Positions 16,863-25,816 of a stretch of DNA of 64,000 nucleotides are shown in pieces; positions within the stretch are counted from its first letter, which is position 1, and the number at the start of each line of letters is the position of its first letter. Source of the DNA: Compostibacter hankyongensis (lineage in GTDB: Bacteria; Bacteroidota; Bacteroidia; Chitinophagales; Chitinophagaceae); contig NZ_BAABFN010000022.1 in NCBI RefSeq assembly GCF_039541075.1, positions 248,001 through 312,000 of the forward strand, in the 5' to 3' direction. The position numbers were made by a program, and so were the translations under genes. Under the pieces are notes generated by a model. The model had not been told where the DNA came from, did not search any database, and was given only the letters and a program-made list of their open reading frames with translations.

Positions 16863-18602
16863 TTACTCCAGCCGGATATCCGAGATGGAAGCGCCGGCCG
16901 GCACCATCGGGAATACGTTGTCTTCCTTCTCCACCACCACCTCCAGGAGATATGCGCCCTGGTGCTCGAGCATCTTATCCAGATCGGCCGATATATCCGC
17001 GCGCGCTTCCACCTTTTTCGCTTCGATGAAAAATCCTTTTGCGATCGTGATAAAATCGGGGTTGATCATTTCGGTGGAAGAATACCGTTTATCAAAGAAC
17101 AGCTGTTGCCACTGCCGCACCATTCCCAGGAAGTTGTTGTTCAGGATAACGATCTTGATACCGATCTTCGACTGATAGATGGTACCCAGCTCCTGCAACG
17201 TCATCTGGAAGCAGCCGTCGCCGATAATGGCAATGACCTCTTTATCGGGGGCCGCCATCTTGGCGCCCATGGCTGCCGGCAGGGCAAAGCCCATCGTGCC
17301 CAATCCCCCCGAGGTGATGTTGGTATTGGGATGCTTAAATCCGAAATAACGGGAGGCCACCATCTGGTGCTGCCCTACGTCGGTGACCAGTATCGCATCT
17401 CCTTTTGTCTTTTCTGAAATAAGGCGGATCACCTCGGCCATTCTCAGCTGTCCGCTTGAAGGATAAAGCTCTTGCTTCTTTACCTTTTCCTCCTCCAGCT
17501 TCTCCAGGTCGTGGAATTCCTGCAGCCACTCGGCATGAGACGCCGGCTGTACCTTTTCTGTCAGCGCCGCCAGGGCCTCCCTGGCGTCGGCATGTACGGC
17601 TACATCCGCTTTGATGATCTTGTTGATCTCGGCAGCGTCGATCTCAATATGGATCACCTTGGCCTGCGAGGCATAGGTCTTAACGTCGCCGGTTATACGG
17701 TCGTCGAACCGCATTCCCACGGCGATCAGCACATCACATTCGTTGGTCTGAATGTTGGGCGCATAGTTGCCGTGCATGCCCAGATAACCGATATAAAGGG
17801 GATGATCTGTGGGAAAGGCAGACAGGCCAAGGAGCGTGCATCCGACGGGGATACCGGCTTTTTCGGCCAGCTTTTTCAGCTCCGCTTCGGCGCCGGAGAT
17901 GAGTACGCCGTGCCCGCAGAGGATAAAAGGTTTTTTGGCGTTGTTGATCAGCTCCGCCGCACGGGCTACAGCTTCATTATCCAACTCGGGATGGGGACGG
18001 TAGCTCCGGATATATTCGCATTTCCGGTAGCTGTAATCCAGCTTTCCGAACTGCGCATTCTTGGTGATATCGATCAGTACGGGGCCGGGCCTTCCGGTGC
18101 GCGCTATATAAAAGGCCTTGGCGATGGCGCCGGGGATTTCGTCGGGATGGGTAATCTGCACGTTCCACTTGGTTACCGGCGTGGTAATCCCGATCACATC
18201 GGTTTCCTGGAAGGCGTCTGTTCCCAGCAGCGATGCAGCTACCTGCCCGGTGATGCATACCATGGGCGTAGAGTCGATCTGGGCATCCGCGATACCGGTC
18301 ACCAGGTTGGTGGCGCCGGGTCCGGAGGTGGCAAACACCACGCCTACCTTGCCGGAGGCACGGGCATAACCCTGAGCGGCATGGGTAGCGCCCTGCTCGT
18401 GCCGTACCAGGATGTGGTGGATCTTATCCTGGTAGTCGTACAGCGCATCGTAGATCGGCATAATGGCTCCGCCGGGATAACCGAACACGGTCTCCACCCC
18501 CTCGGCGATCAATGATTGTATTACCGCTTCGGCGCCGGTAATGGACCGGGCAGTATGGGACTCCGCATCAATCTTCGTCAGTAACGCATCCTTCTGTTGC
18601 AT
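16863..18602 (-). CDS. ilvB: Acetolactate synthase large (catalytic) subunit
   Basis: 579-residue thiamine-diphosphate enzyme that condenses two pyruvates, or pyruvate plus 2-oxobutanoate. The N-terminal domain has VFGYPGGAIMPIYDAL and the catalytic glutamate in VRHEQGATHAAQGYARA. The C-terminal ThDP motif is GDGCFQMTLQELGTI followed by ILNNNFLGMVRQWQ. The start overlaps the end of ilvD by 35 bp, which indicates translational coupling. It uses FAD and Mg2+ by family knowledge. Functions in the cytosol with the ilvN product. Confidence 0.97.
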   Translation of the reverse strand: MQQKDALLTKIDAESHTARSITGAEAVIQSLIAEGVETVFGYPGGAIMPIYDALYDYQDKIHHILVRHEQGATHAAQGYARASGKVGVVFATSGPGATNLVTGIADAQIDSTPMVCITGQVAASLLGTDAFQETDVIGITTPVTKWNVQITHPDEIPGAIAKAFYIARTGRPGPVLIDITKNAQFGKLDYSYRKCEYIRSYRPHPELDNEAVARAAELINNAKKPFILCGHGVLISGAEAELKKLAEKAGIPVGCTLLGLSAFPTDHPLYIGYLGMHGNYAPNIQTNECDVLIAVGMRFDDRITGDVKTYASQAKVIHIEIDAAEINKIIKADVAVHADAREALAALTEKVQPASHAEWLQEFHDLEKLEEEKVKKQELYPSSGQLRMAEVIRLISEKTKGDAILVTDVGQHQMVASRYFGFKHPNTNITSGGLGTMGFALPAAMGAKMAAPDKEVIAIIGDGCFQMTLQELGTIYQSKIGIKIVILNNNFLGMVRQWQQLFFDKRYSSTEMINPDFITIAKGFFIEAKKVEARADISADLDKMLEHQGAYLLEVVVEKEDNVFPMVPAGASISDIRLE

Positions 18603-20247
18603 TTTTTACTTGTTTTGCGTATTTGAACAATATACCGTTATTCGCCTTCAGCGGAGGCCGCTTCCATGCGGCGCGGCGTTGCTGCAGCTCTTCATCGCTA
18701 ACGTGAAGGGTTATACGGTTTTGTGTAGCGTCTATTTCAATGATATCGTCATCCTGCACCAGACCTATGGTTCCGCCTTCAAAAGCCTCGGGTGCAATGT
18801 GTCCGACGACAAAGCCGTGCGTTCCGCCGGAGAACCGTCCGTCGGTGATCAGGGCGACGCTGCTGCCCAGACCCGCCCCGAAGATGGCTGAGGTGGGCTT
18901 CAGCATTTCGGGCATACCCGGGGCTCCTTTGGGTCCTTCATAACGGATCACCACCACATCGCCTGCTTTTACCCGGCCCGTCTGGATGCCGTCGATCAGC
19001 TTATACTCACCGTCGAATACGCGGGCAGGACCGGAAAAGCGTTCTCCTTCCTTCCCGGTGATCTTGGCCACGCTGCCGAGCTCGGCCAGGTTCCCCTTCA
19101 GGATCTGCAGGTGTCCCGTAACCTTGATGGGATGATCGACCGGCCGCAGCAGGTCCTGCTTTTCAAAATCAAAATCTTTGATGCCGGCGAGATTTTCCGC
19201 CAGGGTTTTGCCGGTAACGGTTATACAGTCGCCGTGCAGGAAGCCTTCTTTTAACAGGTACTTCATCACAGCGGGAACGCCGCCCAGCTTATGCAGGTCC
19301 TCCATCAAATATTTACCGCTGGGCTTCAGGTCAGCCAGCAGCGGCACCTTGTCGCTCAGCTGCTGAAAATCCTCCAGCGTCAGCCGCAGGCCGGCGGAAC
19401 GGGCCATGGCGATCAGGTGCAGCACGGCATTGGTGGATCCGCCCAGGGCGATAACTACGGTGATGGCATTTTCAAAGGCCTTCGGGGTCATGATATCCCG
19501 AGGCTTCAGGTCCATTTCCAGCAGCCGGCGGATGGCCTTTCCGGCTTCGGCGCATTCCTTTTTCTTGTCTTCGCTGAGTGCGGGGTTGGAAGAGCTGTAG
19601 GGCAGCGACATCCCCATCGCCTCGATGGCGGCGGCCATGGTATTGGCGGTATACATGCCGCCGCAGGCGCCTGCGCCCGGGCAGGAATGCTGTATGATGC
19701 CTTTAAAATCTCCCTCGTCCAGCTGCCCGGCCAGCTTCTGGCCCAGGGCTTCAAAGGCTGAGATGATGTTCAGGTCCTGTCCTTTGTATCTTCCCGGGGC
19801 AATGGTTCCGCCGTACACCATGATGGAAGGCCGGTTCAGTCGCGCCATGGCCATAATGGAGCCCGGCATATTCTTATCACAGCCCGGTACGGTAATCAGA
19901 CCGTCATAGTACTGCGCCCCGCAAACCGCTTCGATGGAATCCGCGATGATCTCGCGGGACACCAGGGAATAGCGCATACCGGGAGTACCGTTGCTCATCC
20001 CGTCGCTGACGCCGATAGTATTAAAGATCAGCCCAACCAGGTTCTGGGCTTGCACGGATTGTTTTATCTCCTTCGCCAGATCGTTCAGGTGCATATTGCA
20101 GTTATTGCCCTCGTACCCCATGCTTGCGATACCCACCTGGGCTTTTTTGAGGTCTTCTTCCTTCAGCCCGATAGCGTAGAGCTGGGCCTGAGCTGCGGGC
20201 TGCGTAGGGTCCTGCGTAAGTGTTTTGCTGTACTTGTTTAGTTCCAT
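18568..20247 (-). CDS. ilvD: Dihydroxy-acid dehydratase
   Basis: 559-residue Fe-S enzyme removing water from the 2,3-dihydroxy acids to give the 2-oxo acids of valine and isoleucine. Three cluster cysteines are visible in GNNCNMHL, TVPGCDKNMPGSIMAM and IQHSCPGAGACGGMYTANTM. LITDGRFSGGTHGFVVGHIA near the C-terminus is the second signature. First structural gene of the operon; the start follows the leader attenuator and a second long hairpin. Its last 35 bp overlap ilvB. Confidence 0.97.
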   Translation of the reverse strand: MELNKYSKTLTQDPTQPAAQAQLYAIGLKEEDLKKAQVGIASMGYEGNNCNMHLNDLAKEIKQSVQAQNLVGLIFNTIGVSDGMSNGTPGMRYSLVSREIIADSIEAVCGAQYYDGLITVPGCDKNMPGSIMAMARLNRPSIMVYGGTIAPGRYKGQDLNIISAFEALGQKLAGQLDEGDFKGIIQHSCPGAGACGGMYTANTMAAAIEAMGMSLPYSSSNPALSEDKKKECAEAGKAIRRLLEMDLKPRDIMTPKAFENAITVVIALGGSTNAVLHLIAMARSAGLRLTLEDFQQLSDKVPLLADLKPSGKYLMEDLHKLGGVPAVMKYLLKEGFLHGDCITVTGKTLAENLAGIKDFDFEKQDLLRPVDHPIKVTGHLQILKGNLAELGSVAKITGKEGERFSGPARVFDGEYKLIDGIQTGRVKAGDVVVIRYEGPKGAPGMPEMLKPTSAIFGAGLGSSVALITDGRFSGGTHGFVVGHIAPEAFEGGTIGLVQDDDIIEIDATQNRITLHVSDEELQQRRAAWKRPPLKANNGILFKYAKQVKNATEGCVTDED

Positions 20248-20308
20248 GATACCTTGTCTGTTATCAGTTTATGATGATCTTCCTTTCTTTGTCATCCCGG
20301 CTTTTCTT

Positions 20309-20357
20309 ATTGCTGCCGGAACCGCCTATACTGAGTTCCGGGTTGTCCGGCAGCAAT
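20309..20357 (-). promoter_or_regulatory. Second leader hairpin of the ilv operon with two exclusive folds
   Basis: ATTGCTGCCGGA (20309-20320) pairs perfectly with TCCGGCAGCAAT (20346-20357). A shorter alternative pairs CCGGAAC (20316-20322) with GTTCCGG (20335-20341); these arms overlap the long stem at the left, so both cannot form fully together. It begins directly after the attenuator's U tract and ends 61 bp before ilvD. No U run follows, so it is probably not a terminator; mRNA protection or a second control step is possible. Confidence 0.6.
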
Positions 20358-20401
20358 AAAAAAATCGCCTTTTCTGCTTCTTTTGCAGAAGGAAGGCGAT
20401 T
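20358..20401 (-). terminator. Attenuator (intrinsic terminator) of the ilv operon leader
   Basis: On the minus strand AATCGCCTT (20401-20393) pairs with AAGGCGATT (20371-20363); an inner stem TTCTGC/GCAGAA (20390-20385 with 20377-20372) closes a 7-nt loop. It is followed by seven T residues (20364-20358 on the transcript). It starts 25 nt after the leader-peptide stop, typical attenuator spacing. An alternative antiterminator can be drawn: 20440-20430 (GGAGGAACGGC) with 20397-20388 (GCCTTCCTTC), ten pairs with one bulge, which destroys the left terminator arm. Confidence 0.88.
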
Positions 20402-20425
20402 CAATATGTTGTACGGAAATATCGT

Positions 20426-20515
20426 TCAGGCCGTTCCTCCATGCGACGGGAAAATGACAATGACCACAACGAGGACGACCCACTGTAACATCAGGCTCCA
20501 GTTTGCTCCTGCCAT
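20426..20515 (-). CDS. ilv operon leader peptide (29 aa, Val/Leu/Ile-rich)
   Basis: The minus-strand frame from the ATG at 20515 encodes 29 residues starting MAGANWSLMLQW, then VVLVVVIVIF, ending PSHGGTA and TGA. Eleven of 29 codons are Leu, Val or Ile, nine of them within ten consecutive positions. This is the composition expected for ribosome-mediated attenuation: scarcity of charged branched-chain tRNAs stalls the ribosome in the VVLVVVIVI run. The codons GTC GTC CTC (20479-20471) can also pair with the segment (GAGGAACG) that forms the antiterminator, so a stalled ribosome would free it. An in-frame ATG at 20554 would lengthen the peptide by 13 residues. Confidence 0.88.
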   Translation of the reverse strand: MAGANWSLMLQWVVLVVVIVIFPSHGGTA

Positions 20516-20583
20516 ACGGCGCAGGGAAATACGGTTATGGTCAATCTTCCCCATGAAGGAATGAAAAACATTTATTAGGCCGA

Positions 20584-20615
20584 CAAATTTAACGGCGAAA
20601 ACCGTTAAGAAACAA
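20584..20615 (-). promoter_or_regulatory. Promoter of the ilv operon with an inverted repeat in the spacer
   Basis: On the minus strand TTG (20615-20613) is followed by a 21-bp spacer and TAAATTTG (20591-20584), matching the Bacteroidota -33/-7 pattern. Expected transcription start near 20578, about 60 nt before the leader ATG. The spacer contains AACGG (20591-20595) and CCGTT (20602-20606), a 5-6-5 inverted repeat that may bind a repressor. Confidence 0.72.
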
Positions 20616-20925
20616 TAAAAACATTCAGATTTGATTTTTCGACATTTAAAGGACATTTTAATAGATTATTTTTAAATTAACTTGATTTTTTTGAAATAAT
20701 TCTAACAGGTTTTTAAACAACCGGAGGTGCTCCGTCAGACGCAGCATTCATCACCGGGAAGAAATGCAGGCCGGGCATCCGATAAAAAGAAAAAGCGGGC
20801 TGCCGCTTACCCCAAAGTTGCTCGGGAACGGCGACGCCTATAGGAAAAGAACTATCTCGATCTCCATATCTATATCCATCCCCGCCCCGGCTGCCGGAAC
20901 CCTGTCACCCCAAAAGAAAAAAAGC

Positions 20926-20956
20926 TTGGCGGTTTCAAAAATAAGAAATAACTTTC
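20926..20956 (+). promoter_or_regulatory. Candidate promoter of regulon block 1
   Basis: TTG at 20926-20928, a 20-bp spacer, and TAACTTTC at 20949-20956, which differs from TAnnTTTG only in the last base. The operator palindrome starts at the last base of this box, so bound repressor would occlude initiation. The leader to the susC gene would be about 200 nt. The region 20657-21165 otherwise holds only the second operator-like site and no gene I can support. Confidence 0.55.
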
Positions 20957-20969
20957 GGGTACGTACCCG
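20956..20969. promoter_or_regulatory. Operator site A, palindrome CGGGTACGTACCCG
   Basis: Perfect 14-bp palindrome with a central CG, the form typical of LacI-family operators. The same 14-mer occurs at 32765 and 46040, each time upstream of the first gene of a plus-strand block. Located about 200 bp before susC at 21166. Confidence 0.8.
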
Positions 20970-21094
20970 TTTATTGGAACGAAAGGCATACCCCGCAATG
21001 GGAAACTGCCGGTGTTTTGCTCGTTATCTTCGTTCGTCCTCTTGCCTGGCCTACGGACGGAGCCACAGGAAGCTTATGGTAATATGAAAAAATT

Positions 21095-21108
21095 CGGGTA
21101 CGTACACG
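21095..21108. promoter_or_regulatory. Operator site B, degenerate copy of the palindrome
   Basis: CGGGTACGTACACG, one mismatch to site A; with flanks TT and AA it is an 18-bp palindrome with one mismatch. It lies 139 bp from site A (centre to centre), between the promoter and susC. A second repressor contact by looping, or a roadblock, is possible. Confidence 0.65.
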
Positions 21109-21165
21109 AATGTTTGGTGCTTATCACTTTCGATAAACCATTTCAGTTCACCTAAATCCATCCTC

Positions 21166-24100
21166 ATGCCTGTCAAAAATTTATACTTAAAGATCCCCTG
21201 GTGGATAACGCAGGTCCTCCTGACCGTCGTTGTCTCCGCCGGCGCTGCCCGCGCCCAGACCATCTCCGGGACGGTACGATCCGCCGAGAAAAAAGAGCCT
21301 CTTTCCGGTGTAACCATACAGGTAAAAGGCGCAGCCAACGGCACCACTACAGACATGAACGGCCGATACAGCCTCAGCGGCGTAAAGCCCTCCGATTCGC
21401 TCTCGTTTTCATCTGTCGGCTTTCAGAAGGAAACTGTTTCCGTCAACGGCCGCACCCAGCTCGATATCAGCTTGTCGGCCGAAGCATCTTCCTTAGACCA
21501 GCTGGTGGTCATCGGATATGGCAGGGAAAAGAAAAGCTCCCTTACGGCTGCCATATCCCGCGTCGAGAATGACATCTTAGATCAGATACCGACCGGCAGG
21601 ATTGAAAACGCACTGGCCGGAAGACTGGCTGGAGTAAATATATCCAACACCGTGAGCAGCCCCGGCGCCACTCCGATCATCAGGATAAGAGGGCTGGGCT
21701 CCATCTCGGCAAGCAATAACCCCCTGGTCGTGATCGACGGATTTCCGGGAGGCAGCCTGGCCAATATAAACATGAATGACGTAGCCTCCATCGAAGTATT
21801 AAAGGATGCCTCATCAGCCGCCATCTACGGTTCCAGGGGCTCTGGCGGGGTAATCATCGTCACGACCAAAAGCGGAAGAACAGGAAAACCCAAGCTGAGC
21901 TTCAATGCTTTTTACGGCTCGGCCAATGCCATCGGACATCACGACTGGATCACCGGACAGGAATTTTACGATTACCAGGTCCGGTATAAAAACCGGGATT
22001 TTGCCAATGCCGGCGGAGACGTTTCCCTCCCGGTCTGGGGCGACGATCGCCGTCCCGCCACCTACCAGGTGAATCCGGTCATAAAAGAAGGGAACACCAT
22101 CTGGGAAGATGTGCTGCTGAACCCGGCCCCCATCCAGAACTACCATCTTTCGCTCTCCGGCGGAACAGAAAACGTACGTTATTACGTATCCGGCGGCCTG
22201 AAGGACGAGCAGGGCACACTCATCAATACCTGGTACAAAACCTATTCGGTCAGGGCCAAAGTAGATGTAAAAATAAACAATGTGGTCAGCGCAGGGTTCC
22301 TGATCAACCCTGAGTTTTCCAAACGGCGCACCTCTCCCGTTACCATGGAAGCCATTGCCAAGATGCCCCCCTTCCTCTCACCCAAGAAAAATCCGGACGG
22401 CACCTATCCCAAACCGCTGGACTACTGGGGCACATCCGTGTCTGCCGGGGTAAGTCCCCTGGCCGTCTTATACGGGACCCATAACATTTCTTCCACCTTT
22501 AACAGTCTCGGAGAAGTATACCTCGACTTAAATCTTCTTGAAGGGTTAAAATTCAGGACCTCCCTGGATGCCAATATAGCGTACAGTACCGGGGAAAACT
22601 ACCAGGCGGCTTCCGCTACCACCAACTCCGTGTCTACAGGATCTTCCGCGGATACCCGGAACATAAACCTGATCAACGAAAATGTGCTCAGCTATGATAA
22701 GACCTTTAACGGGATACACAGCCTCAACGCGATCTTAGGCGCTTCCTATCAAAAGACTACCTCCCGCAACGCCTATCTGGGCGTGCTTCCCGGAAGCTTT
22801 AACAATGATATCATCGAGACGCTCAACAATGCGACCATATCACCCACGGCAAGCGGAACCTCGAAATCACAATGGGGACTGGTCTCCTATTTCGGCCGCA
22901 TAAACTACGGATTCAAAGACAGGTACCTGGTCTCCGCCTCCTATAGAACAGACGGCAGCTCCCGGTTCGGGCCCCGGAACCGATGGGGAAGCTTTCCTTC
23001 CGTATCTGCCGCATGGCGTATCTCGCAGGAAGATTTTTTCCGGAATGTTCCCGTCATCAGCAACCTCAAGATCAGGGCAAGCTACGGGATAGCCGGCAAC
23101 TTCAATATCGGGGATTTTCAATACCTGGGTAAGATCAGCGATACCTACTACTCGCCCGACGGCGAGCTTACCAAAGGCCAGGCCCAAAGCAATTTCGGCA
23201 ATGCCGAGCTCCAATGGGAAAAAACAAAAAGCACCGACCTGGGAATCGAATTGGGCTTATTCAGCGACCGGCTGAATTTCGTATTTGACTACTACGATAA
23301 AAGGACCTACGGCCTGCTGTACAATGTCGGCATCCCCGCCGTTTCGGGCTTCACCAGCTCGCTGGTAAATGTGGGGGACATCGGAAACAAAGGTTTCGAG
23401 CTGGAGATCAATTCCGTCAACCTGGACGGCGCCTTTAAATGGCAGACCAGCTTCAACCTCTCCCATGACAAAAACAAGGTGCTTGATCTCGGAGGCGTGG
23501 ACGAAGTGATCAATACCCACAGCCGGGGCATGAGCTGGCTGTTACGGATAGGGGAACCCATGTTCTCCTATTACGGATATAAATTAATCGGCGTCCTGCA
23601 GGATCAGGAAGATGTGGACAACTCACCCGTGCTTCCCGGATCCAAACCCGGGAACGGCAAGTACGAAGATGTAAACGGGGACGGACAGATCACGCCTGAC
23701 GATAAGGTGATTCTCGGCAACTTCCAGCCCAGCGTTTTCATGGGAATGGTAAATAATTTCTCATGGAAAAATTTTGATCTGAGCATCGCCCTGCAATCTT
23801 CCATAGGCGCCAAGATGTACGATCTGGAAAACCTGTATTATGAAGGCCCCACCGTATGCGCCATGCGACTTTCGTTAATAGAAAACCAGTGGTGGTCGGA
23901 AGCCGAGCCGGGCGACGGGAAAACGCCCTCCACCGCCCTGAGCGAGCTGGCTTATGTGGCCAACAGCGATTATTATATCGAAAACGCCTCCTTCCTCGCG
24001 GTCCGGAACGTCAACCTCGGCTATACCTTCCCCACTGCCCTGGCAAACAGGTTGCATCTTAACACCTTCCGGGTCTATCTATCCGCCAGCAACCTCCTTA

Positions 24101-24246
24101 TGATCACCAGTAAGGACTTCCACGGCTATAATCCGGAAGGGTATACCATGGGTGAGGTAGACGGTATCGGAAGCATGCCCGGCTTTAACAACGGAGCCAC
24201 GCCGATCAACCGCACGTTTGTTTTTGGTGTAAATGTCGTTTTCTAA
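21166..24246 (+). CDS. SusC/RagA-family TonB-dependent receptor (block 1)
   Basis: 1026 residues: signal peptide (ending AGAARAQ), CarboxypepD_reg-like domain (ISGTVRSAEKKEPLSGVTIQ), TonB-box-like LDQLVVIGYGREKKSS, plug with IRGLGSISASNNPLVVIDG, and a barrel ending RTFVFGVNVVF. It imports the locus's substrate across the outer membrane together with the SusD 18 bp downstream. Its N-terminal domain is closely similar to that of the third SusC at 46089, but the barrels differ, so the two may take different forms of related ligands. Controlled through operator sites A and B. Confidence 0.96.
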   Translation: MPVKNLYLKIPWWITQVLLTVVVSAGAARAQTISGTVRSAEKKEPLSGVTIQVKGAANGTTTDMNGRYSLSGVKPSDSLSFSSVGFQKETVSVNGRTQLDISLSAEASSLDQLVVIGYGREKKSSLTAAISRVENDILDQIPTGRIENALAGRLAGVNISNTVSSPGATPIIRIRGLGSISASNNPLVVIDGFPGGSLANINMNDVASIEVLKDASSAAIYGSRGSGGVIIVTTKSGRTGKPKLSFNAFYGSANAIGHHDWITGQEFYDYQVRYKNRDFANAGGDVSLPVWGDDRRPATYQVNPVIKEGNTIWEDVLLNPAPIQNYHLSLSGGTENVRYYVSGGLKDEQGTLINTWYKTYSVRAKVDVKINNVVSAGFLINPEFSKRRTSPVTMEAIAKMPPFLSPKKNPDGTYPKPLDYWGTSVSAGVSPLAVLYGTHNISSTFNSLGEVYLDLNLLEGLKFRTSLDANIAYSTGENYQAASATTNSVSTGSSADTRNINLINENVLSYDKTFNGIHSLNAILGASYQKTTSRNAYLGVLPGSFNNDIIETLNNATISPTASGTSKSQWGLVSYFGRINYGFKDRYLVSASYRTDGSSRFGPRNRWGSFPSVSAAWRISQEDFFRNVPVISNLKIRASYGIAGNFNIGDFQYLGKISDTYYSPDGELTKGQAQSNFGNAELQWEKTKSTDLGIELGLFSDRLNFVFDYYDKRTYGLLYNVGIPAVSGFTSSLVNVGDIGNKGFELEINSVNLDGAFKWQTSFNLSHDKNKVLDLGGVDEVINTHSRGMSWLLRIGEPMFSYYGYKLIGVLQDQEDVDNSPVLPGSKPGNGKYEDVNGDGQITPDDKVILGNFQPSVFMGMVNNFSWKNFDLSIALQSSIGAKMYDLENLYYEGPTVCAMRLSLIENQWWSEAEPGDGKTPSTALSELAYVANSDYYIENASFLAVRNVNLGYTFPTALANRLHLNTFRVYLSASNLLMITSKDFHGYNPEGYTMGEVDGIGSMPGFNNGATPINRTFVFGVNVVF

Positions 24247-24264
24247 TCCCTTAACCGGACGATC

Positions 24265-25746
24265 ATGAAAAAAAAGACCGCTTTCCATATGATCCTGCTG
24301 GTATCGGCGCTGGGCCTGGCTTCCTGTAACGACCAGTACCTCGACCTCCTGCCTCCCTCGGATCTGACCGAAGCAAATTTCTATAAAACGGCCAACGATA
24401 TGAACAGCGCCGTGATCGGCATATACAGCAGCTACCAGGCCAGGATACCAAGGGACTGGATACTGCTGGAAATGCCCAGCGACGAATTATATCCTACAGG
24501 CTATCATAACTTTTTCGGCCTGACGGACCTTAACAGCCTGGCCTTTTTACCGGACGACCAGCACTTCAGCGATTTCTGGAAAAAAAGCTATAGCGGAATA
24601 TACCGGGCAAACGCCGTGCTGAAAAACATCGAAATCCCGACCGATTATGAAGCCACCCAGAAGGATCAGTATACCGGAGAAGCCAGATTCATGCGGGCCT
24701 TGTTTTATTTTGACCTCGTACGCATGTTCGGAGGCATTCCGAAAGTGACCTCGCTGTTTTCCGTTGAGGAAAGCAAGTCGACCCCCAGGGCTTCCGAAGC
24801 GGAGATATACGCCCTGATCACGGACGATCTGAAAGCGGCTATCGATATGCTGCCCCCAAAAGAAAACATGCAGAAAGGGCGGGCCAATAAAGGAGCAGCA
24901 ACCGCCTTGCTGGTCAAGGTCTATGTTTACCTGAAAGATTGGAAGAACGCCAAGACCTACCTGGATAAGATGCCCGATTTTCATTACCGGCTGATGGATG
25001 ATTTTGCTGCGCTGTGGACAGAACAAAATGAAGACAACGACGAGATCATCTTTGCCATGAAATACACCGCCGAAACCAACGGACAGCCGCTCACCGACGA
25101 TTTCCTGCCCTACTTTGGCGTTACCGGCATCTCCAAGCACGGCCAGGAAAACGGGTTCCCAGCCTGGAGTCTGATGAAGAAATATGAAAAGGACGACAGC
25201 CGTAAGGCCGTCACGTTTACCGAATACTGGAAATCCCCGGACAGTCCTGAGGAAGAGCCGGCCATCTGGTATCCCTATGTAAACAAATTCGCCGTGCCCC
25301 ACACCACGCCGGGCTCATCCGGTCTGGATATACCGGTATTACGGTACGCCGACCTGCTGCTGCTGAAGGCGGAGGTGCTGTATAACCTCAATCAGCCGGA
25401 TCAGGCGCTGACCGCGCTCAACAGCGTCCGGGAACGTGCATTCGGCAATACAGACCACGACTATGCGCTTAGCGACATCCCGGATGCGGAGGCTTTCTAT
25501 GACAAGTTGCTGCTCGAAAGGCAGCTGGAGCTTGCCTTTGAAAACCAGCGCTGGTTTGACCTGGTAAGGACGGGCAGATACCTTACCGTATTAAAGCAGC
25601 TGGAAACCAGTTATAACCCTGCTACGCAGACGCCGCTGGTCCTCCACCTGGATCCAAAGGAATTCCAGAAACATTTTCCCATACCCCAGGACCAGATCGA
25701 TCTGAACAATCCCGGCGTATTGGAGCAAAATGAAGGATACAAATAA
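24265..25746 (+). CDS. SusD/RagB-family lipoprotein (block 1)
   Basis: 493 residues. Lipoprotein signal MKKKTAFHMILLVSALGLAS with lipobox cysteine, followed by NDQYLDLLPPSDLTEANFY, the standard SusD opening. TPR-like helices include ARFMRALFYFDLVRMFGGIP, and the C-terminal signature LLLERQLELAFENQRWFDLV is clear. Surface glycan-capture partner of the preceding SusC. An imperfect GC-rich hairpin (CCGGAC 25750-25755 with GTCCGG 25762-25767) lies just behind the stop; with no T run it may stabilise the susCD message rather than terminate it. Confidence 0.95.
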   Translation: MKKKTAFHMILLVSALGLASCNDQYLDLLPPSDLTEANFYKTANDMNSAVIGIYSSYQARIPRDWILLEMPSDELYPTGYHNFFGLTDLNSLAFLPDDQHFSDFWKKSYSGIYRANAVLKNIEIPTDYEATQKDQYTGEARFMRALFYFDLVRMFGGIPKVTSLFSVEESKSTPRASEAEIYALITDDLKAAIDMLPPKENMQKGRANKGAATALLVKVYVYLKDWKNAKTYLDKMPDFHYRLMDDFAALWTEQNEDNDEIIFAMKYTAETNGQPLTDDFLPYFGVTGISKHGQENGFPAWSLMKKYEKDDSRKAVTFTEYWKSPDSPEEEPAIWYPYVNKFAVPHTTPGSSGLDIPVLRYADLLLLKAEVLYNLNQPDQALTALNSVRERAFGNTDHDYALSDIPDAEAFYDKLLLERQLELAFENQRWFDLVRTGRYLTVLKQLETSYNPATQTPLVLHLDPKEFQKHFPIPQDQIDLNNPGVLEQNEGYK

Positions 25747-25816
25747 AGACCGGACAAACAGGTCCGGACAGCAAAATCGTTGTTTTATCAATAGCGCTTA
25801 ACTTATAATAAGTTTT

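Noticed and set aside
20764..21087. 107-codon plus-strand frame in front of susC
   Set aside because: It spans operator site A, has a low-complexity Ser/Ile/Pro sequence and no signal or domain; better explained as control region.
25750..25767. Hairpin behind the block 1 susD as a terminator
   Set aside because: Only 6 bp of stem and no T run; the downstream genes continue on the same strand without a new promoter that I can see.
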